Assembly (NCBI GenBank): GCA_963829705.1
Contig: CAWHJN010000005.1
Span: 1,612,001 to 1,676,000, forward strand
Reading direction: 5' to 3'
Origin: CAWHJN01 sp963829705
GTDB taxonomy: Bacteria; Bacteroidota; Rhodothermia; Rhodothermales; BA12
Length of the DNA: 64,000 bases
Shown: positions 24,689 to 32,535 of the stretch, one piece after another
Position numbering within the stretch: the stretch's first letter is position 1
Layout of the letters: each line of letters starts with the position of its first letter
The notes under the pieces: generated by a model
What the model was told of the DNA's origin: nothing
What the model saw: only the letters and a program-made list of their open reading frames with translations
Database searches by the model: none
Position numbers and translations under genes: made by a program

Positions 24689-24808
24689 CTCATCCAGAAG
24701 GGTGGAGGGATTTGGCCCTGTGATACCCTGGCAACCGCTCGGAAACAGCCCGCTGGCTCGACCGGGAATGGTGCCAATTCCAACCTCGCAAACGCGGGAG
24801 GAGATGAG
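24689..24808 (+). ncRNA. SAM-I (S-box) riboswitch aptamer
   Basis: All core S-box features are visible. The P1 stem is CTCATC (24689-24694) with GATGAG (24803-24808). AGAAGGGTGGAGGGA follows, then GGCCCTGTGATACCCTGGCAACC (shown here only as the family's recognisable block, 24714-24736), GGTGCCAATTCC near 24769-24780 and a GGGAGGAGATGAG 3' end. S-adenosylmethionine stabilises P1 and shuts down methionine-synthesis genes. The downstream terminator and the metY-metX genes confirm the assignment. Confidence 0.96.
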
Positions 24809-24879
24809 CAGACAGAGTCAGCCTTCTCCGTATCTCGGAGCGATTGCCTCTTCTGCTCACGCGCAGAAGGGGTTTTTTT
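24805..24879 (+). terminator. riboswitch expression platform: antiterminator and intrinsic terminator
   Basis: The terminator is CCTCTTCTGC (24847-24856), loop TCACGC, GCAGAAGGGG (24863-24872), then seven T (24873-24879). The antiterminator is explicit: TGAGCAGA (24805-24812), which includes the 3' strand of P1, is perfectly complementary to TCTGCTCA (24852-24859) in the terminator's 5' arm. With SAM bound, P1 holds the first segment and the terminator forms; without SAM the two segments pair and transcription proceeds into metY. Confidence 0.9.
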
Positions 24880-24962
24880 ATGCCCCGGCGCGTCTCACCC
24901 GCCAGCGGTGTGGAAGGAACGATGAGCCACCCCGCACTCCACAACCGTCTCCGAGACCCACC

Positions 24963-26282
24963 ATGAGCCAGAAACAGCGCTTCGAAACCCTCCAGCTGCA
25001 TGCCGGGCAGACGCCCGACCCCACCACCAAGTCGCGCGCGGTGCCCATCTACGCCACCACGTCGTTCGTCTTCGACGACGCCGCGCACGGGGCCGACCTG
25101 TTCGCCCTCAAGCAGTTCGGCAACATCTACACGCGCATCATGAACCCGACCACCGACGTGTTCGAGCAGCGCATTGCCGCGCTCGAAGGCGGCGTGGCGG
25201 CCCTCGCCACGGCCTCCGGGCAGGCGGCGCAGTTTCTGGCCCTGACGACGCTCGCGGGCGCGGGCGACAACATCGTGTCGGCGAGCTTTCTCTATGGCGG
25301 CACTTATAACCAGTTCAAGGTCGCCCTGCCGCGCCTCGGCATCGACGTGCGCTTCGCGGAGGGCGACGACGCTGACTCCATCGAAGCCCTCATCGACGAG
25401 AAGACGAAAGCCATCTACGTCGAGACCATCGGCAACCCGCGCTTCAACATCCCCGACTTCGAGCGCATCAGCGCGATTGCTGAAAAACACGGCGTTGCCT
25501 TCGTGGTAGACAACACCTTCGGCGCGGGTGGCTACCTCTTCCGGCCCCTCGAGCACGGCGCGCACATCGTCGTCGAGAGCGCCACGAAGTGGATCGGTGG
25601 TCATGGTACCACCATCGGCGGCGTGATCGTGGACGGCGGGACGTTCAACTGGGCCAACGGGCGGTACCCCGAGTTCACGAGTCCGAGCGCGGGCTACCAC
25701 GGCCTCAATTTCTGGGAGACGTTCGGGCCGGACGGCGTCGTGGGCGCGAACGTGGCGTTCATCATCCGGGCACGCGTCGAAGGGCTGCGCGACTTCGGGC
25801 CGGCGCAGAATCCGTTCGGGTCGTTTCTGCTGTTGCAGGGCCTCGAAACCCTCAGCTTGCGCGTAGACCGCGCATGCCAGAACGCGCTCGCGCTGGCAGA
25901 GTGGCTCGAAGCGCGCGACGAGGTGGCGTGGGTGAGCTACCCCGGCCTCGAAAGCCATCCGTACCACGAGCGCGCCACGGCGTACCTGCACAACGGCTTC
26001 GGGGCCGTGCTGGCCTTCGGCGTACACGGCGGGGCCGAGGCCGGGAAGAAGTTCGTCGAGAGCGTGAAGCTGGCCAGTCACCTCGCCAACGTCGGCGACG
26101 CCAAGACCCTCGTCATCCACCCGGCGTCTACGACGCACCAGCAACTCGCCGCCGAGGAGCAACTGGCTGCGGGCGTCTCGCCCGACCTCGTGCGCGTCTC
26201 CGTCGGCATCGAGCACATCGACGACATCACGGCGGACTTCGAGCAGGCCCTCGCCCTCGCCGCCGAGCCTGTCGGTGCGTAA
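24963..26282 (+). CDS. metY: O-acetylhomoserine sulfhydrylase
   Basis: A 439-residue PLP enzyme of the Cys/Met metabolism family. FETLQLHAGQTPDPTTKSRAVPIYATTSFVF opens the protein, GNIYTRIMNPTTDVFEQR follows, and Lys209 in VVESATKWIGGHGT is the cofactor lysine. The length and the TGNA-like PSAGYHGLNFWETFG insert identify the O-acetylhomoserine (MetY) branch rather than MetB/MetC. It converts O-acetylhomoserine plus sulfide to homocysteine. The ATG at 24963 lies 83 bases after the riboswitch terminator and has no Shine-Dalgarno sequence. It is the first gene of the SAM-controlled unit with metX. Confidence 0.97.
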   Translation: MSQKQRFETLQLHAGQTPDPTTKSRAVPIYATTSFVFDDAAHGADLFALKQFGNIYTRIMNPTTDVFEQRIAALEGGVAALATASGQAAQFLALTTLAGAGDNIVSASFLYGGTYNQFKVALPRLGIDVRFAEGDDADSIEALIDEKTKAIYVETIGNPRFNIPDFERISAIAEKHGVAFVVDNTFGAGGYLFRPLEHGAHIVVESATKWIGGHGTTIGGVIVDGGTFNWANGRYPEFTSPSAGYHGLNFWETFGPDGVVGANVAFIIRARVEGLRDFGPAQNPFGSFLLLQGLETLSLRVDRACQNALALAEWLEARDEVAWVSYPGLESHPYHERATAYLHNGFGAVLAFGVHGGAEAGKKFVESVKLASHLANVGDAKTLVIHPASTTHQQLAAEEQLAAGVSPDLVRVSVGIEHIDDITADFEQALALAAEPVGA

Positions 26283-26290
26283 GAAACAGA

Positions 26291-26346
26291 TACGAGGCGC
26301 AGGGTCCGGGGAACGCTGGCATCCTCCACGTACCCTGCGCCTCGTA
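26291..26346. repeat. 15-bp perfect inverted repeat between metY and metX
   Basis: TACGAGGCGCAGGGT (26291-26305) and ACCCTGCGCCTCGTA (26332-26346) are perfect inverted copies with a 26-base loop. They begin 9 bases after the metY stop and end 14 bases before the metX start. There is no T run, so read-through into metX is expected. Confidence 0.85.
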
Positions 26347-26360
26347 CCCCCGCGTTGCCC

Positions 26361-27413
26361 ATGCCCCTTCCCTCCGTCCATACCCTCGACTCGTTCGCGC
26401 TCGAAAGCGGCATGACGCTGCGGCACGTGCCCGTGGCGTACAGGTCGTGGGGCGCGCTCAACGCGGCGCGCGACAACGCCATCGTCGTCTGCCACGCCCT
26501 CACGGGCGATGCGGACGCGGCGGCGTGGTGGGGCGGATTGATCGGGCCGGGCCGTGCGCTCGACACCGAGGCGTTTTTCGTGATCTGCCTCAACACCCTC
26601 GGCTCGCCCTACGGCACCGCCTCGCCCGTGTCGGTGAACCCGGCGACGGACGAGCGGTACGGCGGCGCGTTTCCCCTCGTCACCGTGCGCGACACCGTGC
26701 GGCTGCACCGCCGCGTGCTGGATGCGCTGGGCGTGCGGGGCGTGGCGCTGGCTGTGGGCGGGTCGATGGGCGGGATGCAGGCGCTCGAATGGGCCTTCGA
26801 CACGCCGTTCGTGCGGGCCGTCGCGCCCATTGCCGTCGGCGGGCGGCACTCAGCATGGTGCATCGCGTGGAGCGAGGCGCAGCGGCAGGCCATCTACGCG
26901 GATGCCCGGTGGAACGGCGGTCACTACGCGGCGGACGCGCCTCCAGCTTCGGGGCTCGCGGCGGCGCGCATGATGGCGATGGTGTCGTACCGCACGCCCG
27001 AGGCATTCGCCGCCCGCCACGGACGCGCGACGATGCAGGACACGGACGTGTTCGACGTCGAAAGCTACCTGCGTTACCAGGGTCAGAAGCTCGTGGATCG
27101 GTTCGACGCCGTGTGCTACGTCCGCCTGACGCAGCAGATGGACACGCACGACGTGGCGCGTGAGCGGGGCGATTACGAAGCCGTGCTCGCGTCGCTCGAC
27201 CTCCCGGCGCTCGTCGTCGGCATCGACACGGATATTCTGTATCCGCCCGCCGAACAGCGCGAGCTGGCCCGCCTGATGCCGCAGGCGCGCTATGCCGAAA
27301 TCACCTCCCCCTACGGCCACGACGCGTTCCTCATCGAGTTCGATCAGATGAACAGCTTGCTCACCCCGTGGCTGACCTCGCTCGAAGCGCACGCCGCGCT
27401 GTCTGCCGAGTAA
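26361..27413 (+). CDS. metX: homoserine O-acetyltransferase
   Basis: A 350-residue alpha/beta-hydrolase-fold enzyme that acetylates homoserine, giving the MetY substrate. The nucleophile is Ser135 in VGGSMGGMQALEWA, the triad Asp is Asp291 in GIDTDILYPP and the His is His320 in SPYGHDAFLIE. The N-terminal NAIVVCHALTGDADAAAWWGGLIGPG and NTLGSPYGTASP are family-specific. An in-frame TTG two codons upstream was rejected in favour of the ATG at 26361. It is downstream of metY and presumably under the same riboswitch. The acyl donor (acetyl- versus succinyl-CoA) is inferred from pairing with metY. Confidence 0.95.
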   Translation: MPLPSVHTLDSFALESGMTLRHVPVAYRSWGALNAARDNAIVVCHALTGDADAAAWWGGLIGPGRALDTEAFFVICLNTLGSPYGTASPVSVNPATDERYGGAFPLVTVRDTVRLHRRVLDALGVRGVALAVGGSMGGMQALEWAFDTPFVRAVAPIAVGGRHSAWCIAWSEAQRQAIYADARWNGGHYAADAPPASGLAAARMMAMVSYRTPEAFAARHGRATMQDTDVFDVESYLRYQGQKLVDRFDAVCYVRLTQQMDTHDVARERGDYEAVLASLDLPALVVGIDTDILYPPAEQRELARLMPQARYAEITSPYGHDAFLIEFDQMNSLLTPWLTSLEAHAALSAE

Positions 27414-27501
27414 GGCCCAGCACGCTGAGCTTCTATGAGCCCCCGACCGCCGTTCATTCGTTCCAGTCATTACCAGTCACCCTTCACCAGCATCACCCAT
27501 C

Positions 27502-28563
27502 ATGACCCCCTACCGCGTGGGCATCCTCGGCGCGACGGGCGCCGTCGGCCAGCAGTTTATTCGGCTTCTCCACGATCATCCGTGGTTCGACGTCACCGCG
27601 CTGGCGGCGTCGGAGCGCTCGGCGGGCAAAACGTACCGCGACGCGGCGCGCTGGACGCTCACCAGCCCGCTGCCGGAAACCATCGCCCGCATGACCGTGC
27701 AGCCCTGCACGCCCGACCTCGACTGCGACTTCGTGTTCTCGGGGCTGGATGCGAGCGTCGCGGGTGAGATCGAAGGGGCGTTCGCGCAGGCGGGCTATCC
27801 CGTCATCTCCAACGCCCGCAACTACCGCCTCGACCCCACCGTGCCGCTGCTCATCCCGGAGGTCAACCCCGACCACACGGCGCTGATCGCGCGGCAGCAG
27901 TGGGAGGGCGGCGGCTTTATCGTCACCAACCCCAACTGCTCGACCGTCGGGCTCGTGATGGCGCTCAAGCCGCTCCACGATGCCTTCGGCGTGGCGCAGG
28001 TGCAGGTGACGACGTTGCAGGCGCTCTCGGGCGCGGGCTACCCCGGCGTGGCGTCGCTCGACGCGCTCGGAAACGTCGTGCCGTTTATCGGGGGCGAGGA
28101 GGAGAAGATGGCCGTCGAGCCGCTCAAGCTTCTCGGCACGCTCAACGGCGGCGTGCTCGTCGCGCCCGACATCGCCATCAGCGCGCAGTGTACCCGCGTG
28201 CCGGTGATCGATGGGCACGTGCTGTGCATCTCGGCAAAGCTGCGGAAATCGGCCTCGGCGGAAGAAGTCGAGGCGGCATTCCGACAGGTCGAAAACCCGC
28301 TCGACGCGTACGATCTGCCCTCGTCGCCCGCCGCGTGGCTCTGCCTCCACGACGCCCCCGACGCGCCGCAACCCCGCAAGCACGTGGACCTGGGCGGCGG
28401 CATGACCGTCTCGATAGGCCGCGTGCGCCCGTGTGCGGTACTCGACGTGAAGTTCGTCGCGCTCGTCCACAACACCGTGCGCGGCGCGGCGGGCGGCGCG
28501 ATCCTCAACGCCGAACTCCTCGTGCGTCAGGGCCTGCTCGTCCCGCGTTCCATCGCAGCCTGA
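27502..28563 (+). CDS. asd: aspartate-semialdehyde dehydrogenase
   Basis: A 353-residue enzyme of the archaeal/fungal-type ASADH group. The NADP motif is VGILGATGAVGQQFIRLL, the catalytic Cys146 lies in VTNPNCSTVG, and GGEEEKMAVEPLKLLG and LRKSASAEEV are conserved. It reduces aspartyl phosphate to the semialdehyde, the branch point to lysine, threonine and methionine. The ATG at 27502 lies 88 bases after metX and may share its transcript, which would place homoserine precursor supply under the SAM riboswitch. Neither aspartokinase nor homoserine dehydrogenase is in the window. Confidence 0.95.
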   Translation: MTPYRVGILGATGAVGQQFIRLLHDHPWFDVTALAASERSAGKTYRDAARWTLTSPLPETIARMTVQPCTPDLDCDFVFSGLDASVAGEIEGAFAQAGYPVISNARNYRLDPTVPLLIPEVNPDHTALIARQQWEGGGFIVTNPNCSTVGLVMALKPLHDAFGVAQVQVTTLQALSGAGYPGVASLDALGNVVPFIGGEEEKMAVEPLKLLGTLNGGVLVAPDIAISAQCTRVPVIDGHVLCISAKLRKSASAEEVEAAFRQVENPLDAYDLPSSPAAWLCLHDAPDAPQPRKHVDLGGGMTVSIGRVRPCAVLDVKFVALVHNTVRGAAGGAILNAELLVRQGLLVPRSIAA

Positions 28564-29084
28564 TGTCCACCACCATCCGCCGCGCCACGCCCGCCGACGC
28601 CAACGAGATTCTGGCGCTGTTCGCCGCGTTTGCGAGCGAAGAATCCGCCCGCGACGAACGCCACGCCTTCTCCGACGACGCCGCGCTCCGCTACGGCAAC
28701 GACCTGCGCGGCTGGCTCACGAGCGACGCGCACGCGATCTTCGTGGCGGAAGCAGACGGCGGAATCGTCGGCTTCCAGACCACGATGCTGTGGTACCCCC
28801 CGCCGCTGTACCGGGCGGGCAAAGAGGCGTTTCTGAGCGAGGTGTACGTACACCCGGAGGCGCGGCGGCAGGGCGTGGCGACGGCGCTCATCCGCGCGGC
28901 ACAGGCGTGGGCGCAAGCACAGGGGGCCGTCCGGCTGCGGTGTACCCTCCTCGACGCCAACGCCGCCTCGCGGTCGCTGTGGGAAGCCCTCGGAGCGACG
29001 GTGCTGTTGCATACCTTCACGCTCGAACTGTCGCCACCGGACGCGCCCGAGAAACCTCGCCACCCGCTGGGCTTCTCGACCTGA
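28563..29084 (+). CDS. GNAT-family N-acetyltransferase
   Basis: A 173-residue acetyltransferase with the GNAT acetyl-CoA loop in VYVHPEARRQGVATALIRAAQAWA, preceded by the beta strand FLSEVYV and followed by LDANAASRSLWEALGATVL. Start and stop with asd overlap by one base (TGATG), so it is translationally coupled to asd. The substrate is unknown; a small-molecule or antibiotic-type acetyltransferase is typical for this size. A tRNA-Gly gene with its own promoter follows. Confidence 0.88.
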   Translation: MSTTIRRATPADANEILALFAAFASEESARDERHAFSDDAALRYGNDLRGWLTSDAHAIFVAEADGGIVGFQTTMLWYPPPLYRAGKEAFLSEVYVHPEARRQGVATALIRAAQAWAQAQGAVRLRCTLLDANAASRSLWEALGATVLLHTFTLELSPPDAPEKPRHPLGFST

Positions 29085-29123
29085 CGGCGGCGTTTCAGGA
29101 TTTGATGAACGCGCCGCGCCGCG

Positions 29124-29153
29124 TTGACAGGCCTCCGGCAGGTGCCGTATCAT
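29124..29153 (+). promoter_or_regulatory. promoter of the tRNA-Gly gene
   Basis: TTGACA (29124-29129), 18 bases, TATCAT (29148-29153), with the mature tRNA starting 22 bases downstream. It also fits the TTG-N21-TAnn arrangement seen at rplU. Both hexamers are near consensus, as expected for a stable-RNA gene. Confidence 0.75.
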
Positions 29154-29174
29154 AGGCACCCGCTCGACACGCAG

Positions 29175-29250
29175 GCGGAACTAGCTCAGCTGGTAGAGCG
29201 CCACCTTGCCAAGGTGGAGGTCGCGGGTTCGAGTCCCGTGTTCCGCTCCA
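29175..29250 (+). tRNA. tRNA-Gly (anticodon GCC)
   Basis: A complete 76-base cloverleaf. The acceptor stem is GCGGAAC (29175-29181) with GTTCCGC (29240-29246), then discriminator T and encoded CCA. The D-arm is AGCTCAGCTGGTAGAGC. The anticodon arm CCACC-TTGCCAA-GGTGG has anticodon GCC reading GGC and GGT codons. The T-arm contains GGTTCGAGTCC. Confidence 0.98.
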
Positions 29251-29254
29251 AATA

Positions 29255-29289
29255 CGCCCCGAAGGTTTTTCGCCTTCGGGGCGTTTTTT
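29255..29289 (+). terminator. Rho-independent terminator after tRNA-Gly
   Basis: CGCCCCGAAGG (29255-29265) pairs perfectly with CCTTCGGGGCG (29273-29283) around a 7-base loop, followed by six T (29284-29289). It starts 5 bases after the encoded CCA. Confidence 0.95.
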
Positions 29290-29305
29290 CGTGGGTGGAT
29301 GCTTC

Positions 29306-30007
29306 TCAGAGGCTGAGGTGCCGCTCCAGATTTTTCCAGGCGTCGAAGCAGAACGCCTCGGGGGCCTGCTGCGGGTCGCCACCGTACCACGCGCTCTGCC
29401 AGCCCGCGCCGAGCGCGCCGCACACGTCGGAAGTGAGCGAGTCGCCCACGTAGAGGATGTGTTCGGCGGCGGCACCAGCCTGCGCGGCGGCGTACGCAAA
29501 GATCGCCGGGTGCGGCTTCATCACGCCCACGTCCTCGGAGATCACGATGTTCTGGGCCGCCTCGGCCAGCGCGGGAAAGCGTTCGAGCTTGGCGCGCTGC
29601 ACGTCGGCGAAGCCGTTCGTGAGCAGGCCCACGGGGTAGCGAGTAGCGATGCGCCGATACGCGGCGAGCGCGGCGGCGGGGAGATGCCAGTGGCGGGCAT
29701 ACGCCGCCAGATAGTGGGTACCCACCTCGGGGGCCTGCGCCACATCTGCGCCGACCTCGGCGAGCAGCCGGGCAAAGCGCTCGTACTGCACGGTCGCGCG
29801 GTCGATGTCGCCGGCACCGTAGGCGGCCCACAGCGCGGTGTTGTGGCGGTGGTAGACCTCGCAGACTTCGTCTGCGTCGTGGCCGCGGAAAGCGTCGAAG
29901 GCGTCGCACGTCTCGCGCAGCGCACACGTTTCGGCGCGTCGGTGGTCGAGGAGCGTGTCGTCGAGGTCGAAGTAGACGAACGCGATGGCGCCGGGCTCAG
30001 TGCTCAT
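29306..30007 (-). CDS. HAD-superfamily phosphatase (YjjG-like)
   Basis: A 233-residue HAD hydrolase with all four motifs: DxD nucleophile in VYFDLDDTLLDH, threonine in LLTNGFAD, lysine in GVMKPHPAIF and the acidic pair in LYVGDSLTSDVCGALGAGW. The alpha-helical C1 cap places it with YjjG-type nucleotidases and 2-haloacid-dehalogenase-like phosphatases. The ATG at 30007 overlaps the upstream gene's stop (ATGA). As the last gene of the glycosyltransferase-Spt-acyltransferase unit it could dephosphorylate a lipid intermediate, although a general nucleotidase role is equally possible. Confidence 0.85.
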   Translation of the reverse strand: MSTEPGAIAFVYFDLDDTLLDHRRAETCALRETCDAFDAFRGHDADEVCEVYHRHNTALWAAYGAGDIDRATVQYERFARLLAEVGADVAQAPEVGTHYLAAYARHWHLPAAALAAYRRIATRYPVGLLTNGFADVQRAKLERFPALAEAAQNIVISEDVGVMKPHPAIFAYAAAQAGAAAEHILYVGDSLTSDVCGALGAGWQSAWYGGDPQQAPEAFCFDAWKNLERHLSL

Positions 30008-31179
30008 GCGATCTGCACGTCGAACATGCCGTAGCGCTTGTCGATGGCGGTGCCGAGGTTGTCCAGAAAATTGCGAAGGCGGGCGTTGCCTTCGAGCACC
30101 CAGCTCAGTTCGCACGAGTCGTAGCCCATCGGCACGCCACGCGTGATGGTTTCGTGGACGAGCCACGCATCGAGGCCGCGGCTCTGGTACGCCTTGCGGA
30201 CGCCCATGAGCGGCATCCGGCTGTTGTAGACGGCCCCGGTCTTGGCGTACGTGAGGATTTTGGCGAGCCCTGTGGGGAAGAGCCGCCCGTCGCGCACGTG
30301 GATGAGTGCCTGGTTGAGATCCGGCAGCAGGATCGAAAACGCGATGGGCTGCCCCTCGTCTTCGATAAACAGAAACAGGTCCGCTTCCAGCACCTGTTTG
30401 AGGTCCTGGGCCAGCTTCTGCGCCTCGGAGTCGGTGTACGGCACGAAGCCCCAGTTTTCCGACCACGCGTCGTTGTAAATCTCCATCGCCGCCCGCACGT
30501 CGTCTTTGAACCGCTTCGGGTCGAGGGCACGGAGCGTCATCGTCGGGTTGCGTTTCTGGACGATCTCCGATCCGCGCCGGAGCTTGTCGGCGTGCATGTA
30601 CTTTTTATGCACGTAATACGACAGCATCGTGATGGCGCGCTCGAAGCCGTAGTCTTTCAAAAAACCCTCGTAGTACGGCGGGTTGTACGGCATCAGGATC
30701 GACGGCGGCAGGTCGAAGCCCTCGACGAGCAGCCCGGCAGTGTCGTTGAGGCTCGGGTTGGCCGGGCCGCGCATCGTCGTCAGGTTCAGCGTTTTGAGGA
30801 ACGCTGCGGCGGCGTCGAGGAGGGCGCGGGCCACGTCCGGGTGTTCGACGGTCTCGAAAAAGCCGAAAAAGCCCACGCCGTCGTGGTAGCGCTCCAGGTG
30901 CATCCCGTTCTGGATGGCCGCGATGCGCCCGACGACCGTGCCGTCGGCCCCGCGCGCCAGGAACGGCTGGATGGTGCCATGCTCGAAAAAGGCGTTCTTG
31001 TTCGCGTCGAGCAGATGGTACACGTCGCGCCTGAGCGGCGGCACCCAGTTGCGGTTGCCCTCGTAGAGTGCGAACGGGAAATCGACGAAGGCGCGCAGGT
31101 CACTTTTCGACTGCACCGGCGCGACGGTGAGGGGAAGTTTGACGGCGTCGCCGGTGAGCGAAACGTAGGAATTGGTCAT
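30004..31179 (-). CDS. GNAT-fold acyltransferase-like protein next to Spt
   Basis: A 391-residue soluble protein. The N-terminal half has PFALYEGNRNWVPPLRRDV, NAFFEHGTIQPFLARGADGTVVGRIAAIQN, FGFFETVEHPD and GPANPSLNDTAGLLVEGFDLPPSILMPYNPPYYEGFL. The C-terminal half carries GNAT-like elements MGVRKAYQSRGLDAWLVHETI and CELSWVLEGNARLRNFLDNLG. I recognise the family as a broadly distributed N-acyltransferase-like group without an agreed name. Its place directly downstream of serine palmitoyltransferase makes it a candidate for the N-acylation step that forms ceramide, as the GNAT-type ceramide synthase does in Caulobacter. That role is inference from context. The ATG at 31179 was preferred over one 18 codons upstream in the spacer. 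Confidence 0.7.
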   Translation of the reverse strand: MTNSYVSLTGDAVKLPLTVAPVQSKSDLRAFVDFPFALYEGNRNWVPPLRRDVYHLLDANKNAFFEHGTIQPFLARGADGTVVGRIAAIQNGMHLERYHDGVGFFGFFETVEHPDVARALLDAAAAFLKTLNLTTMRGPANPSLNDTAGLLVEGFDLPPSILMPYNPPYYEGFLKDYGFERAITMLSYYVHKKYMHADKLRRGSEIVQKRNPTMTLRALDPKRFKDDVRAAMEIYNDAWSENWGFVPYTDSEAQKLAQDLKQVLEADLFLFIEDEGQPIAFSILLPDLNQALIHVRDGRLFPTGLAKILTYAKTGAVYNSRMPLMGVRKAYQSRGLDAWLVHETITRGVPMGYDSCELSWVLEGNARLRNFLDNLGTAIDKRYGMFDVQIA

Positions 31180-31181
31180 GC

Positions 31182-31229
31182 GGCACGGGTCATTGGAAGG
31201 AGGGAGAAAAGTAGCCCATGACCCGTGCC
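31182..31229. repeat. inverted repeat between spt and the acyltransferase gene
   Basis: GGCACGGGTCAT (31182-31193) and ATGACCCGTGCC (31218-31229) are perfect 12-base inverted copies with a 24-base loop. Imperfect pairing extends a few bases on both sides. It lies in the 70-base gap inside the operon and has no T run. Confidence 0.8.
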
Positions 31230-31249
31230 CCATGGCGAAGGGCGGCTGC

Positions 31250-32518
31250 TCAAATCACCCCGTGTTTTTTACCTACCCGCTCAAACGCATCCAGAATCAT
31301 GTTGAGTTCTTCGTCGGTGTGCGTGGCCATGTAGCTCGTCCGCATGAGCGATTGCCCCTGCGGGACGGCGGGCGGCACGACGGCGTTGACGAAGACGCCT
31401 TCTTCGAGCAGGTCTTTCCAGAACACGAAGCACGTCGTCATGTCGCCCACGACGACGGGGATGATGGGGCTCTGGCTCGTCCAGACGTTGAAGCCGAGGT
31501 TGGCGAAACCTTCGCGCATGTAGTCCGAGATGGCCCAGAGGCGCGTGAGGCGTTCGGGTTCGGCTTCGAGGATGTCGAGGCATTTGAGCACCGTCGCCAC
31601 GTTGGCGGGCGGCATCGACGCGCTGAAGATGTGCGCCGAGGCCGAGTGGCGGATGAACTCGATCACGTCGTGCGCGCCCACGACGAAGCCGCCGAGCGAG
31701 GCGAAGCTTTTCGAGAACGTGCCCGTCGTCATGTCCACGCGGTCGTCGACACCGAAGTAGGCGGCGCTGCCCCGTCCGCCCGGCCCGATCACGCCCACGG
31801 CGTGGGCATCGTCGAGCATGAGCGCGGCTCCGAATTCCTCGGCGAGTTCGACGAGTTCGGGCACGGCGGCGATGACGCCGCTCATCGAGAACACACCGTC
31901 GGTGACGATGAGTTTGCCCGCACCTCCCCGCTCGGCGTCGGCGCGTTCGAGCAGCCGGCGCAGGTGCTGCATATCATTGTGGCGGTAGCGCCACGTTTCG
32001 GCCGCCGTCACCTTCGTGCCCGCCACGATGCACGCATGGTTGTCCTTGTCCGAGAACACCACGTCGCCCTTGCCCGCGATGGCCTGCACGACGCCCTGGT
32101 TGGTCATGTAGCCCGTCGAGAACAGCACGCAGCTTTCCTTGCCCATGAAGCGGGCGAGCCGCTCTTCGAGCTCGATGTGGATGTCGAGCGTGCCGTTGAG
32201 GAAGCGGCTGCCCGTGCAGCCTGTGCCGTAGTTGGCGATGGCCTCGGCGGCGGCTTCCTTGACACGCAGGTCGGACATGAGCCCGAGGTAGTTGTTCGAG
32301 CCCGCCATGATGACCTCGCGCCCGTTGATGATGGCGCGTGAGCCGTCGTTGCGCTCGATGGCGCGGAAGTACGGGTAGAGGTCGGCAGCCCTCACCTGCG
32401 CGTAATCGCCCTCGACATCGAAGAAGCGAATGGTCTTGTCGAAGATCGTCTTGTTGGGCAGCGTCGCCGGGTGAGACGGTTCGAGAGCCTGCTGGCCGAG
32501 GGAGTTGGGAATCGACAT
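31250..32518 (-). CDS. spt: serine palmitoyltransferase (alpha-oxoamine synthase family)
   Basis: A 422-residue PLP enzyme of the alpha-oxoamine synthase family. MAGSNNYLGLMSD, GTGCTGSRFLNGTLDIHIELE, the Asp237-Ala-His239 motif in LMLDDAHAVGVIG and the cofactor lysine Lys270 in GTFSKSFASLGG are visible. The long N-terminal extension and sequences such as FFDVEGDYAQVRAADLYPYFRAIE match Bacteroidota serine palmitoyltransferases rather than BioF or Kbl. The enzyme condenses serine with a fatty acyl thioester, the first step of sphingolipid synthesis. The ATG at 32518 is 17 bases downstream of the glycosyltransferase stop. Kbl-type activity remains a minor alternative. Confidence 0.9.
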   Translation of the reverse strand: MSIPNSLGQQALEPSHPATLPNKTIFDKTIRFFDVEGDYAQVRAADLYPYFRAIERNDGSRAIINGREVIMAGSNNYLGLMSDLRVKEAAAEAIANYGTGCTGSRFLNGTLDIHIELEERLARFMGKESCVLFSTGYMTNQGVVQAIAGKGDVVFSDKDNHACIVAGTKVTAAETWRYRHNDMQHLRRLLERADAERGGAGKLIVTDGVFSMSGVIAAVPELVELAEEFGAALMLDDAHAVGVIGPGGRGSAAYFGVDDRVDMTTGTFSKSFASLGGFVVGAHDVIEFIRHSASAHIFSASMPPANVATVLKCLDILEAEPERLTRLWAISDYMREGFANLGFNVWTSQSPIIPVVVGDMTTCFVFWKDLLEEGVFVNAVVPPAVPQGQSLMRTSYMATHTDEELNMILDAFERVGKKHGVI

Positions 32519-32535
32519 AAGATCAGGGGATGCGG

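Noticed and set aside
24561..24962. Upstream extension of the metY frame through the riboswitch
   Set aside because: The extra 134 residues are encoded by the SAM-I aptamer and terminator. The conserved MetY N-terminus starts at the ATG at 24963.
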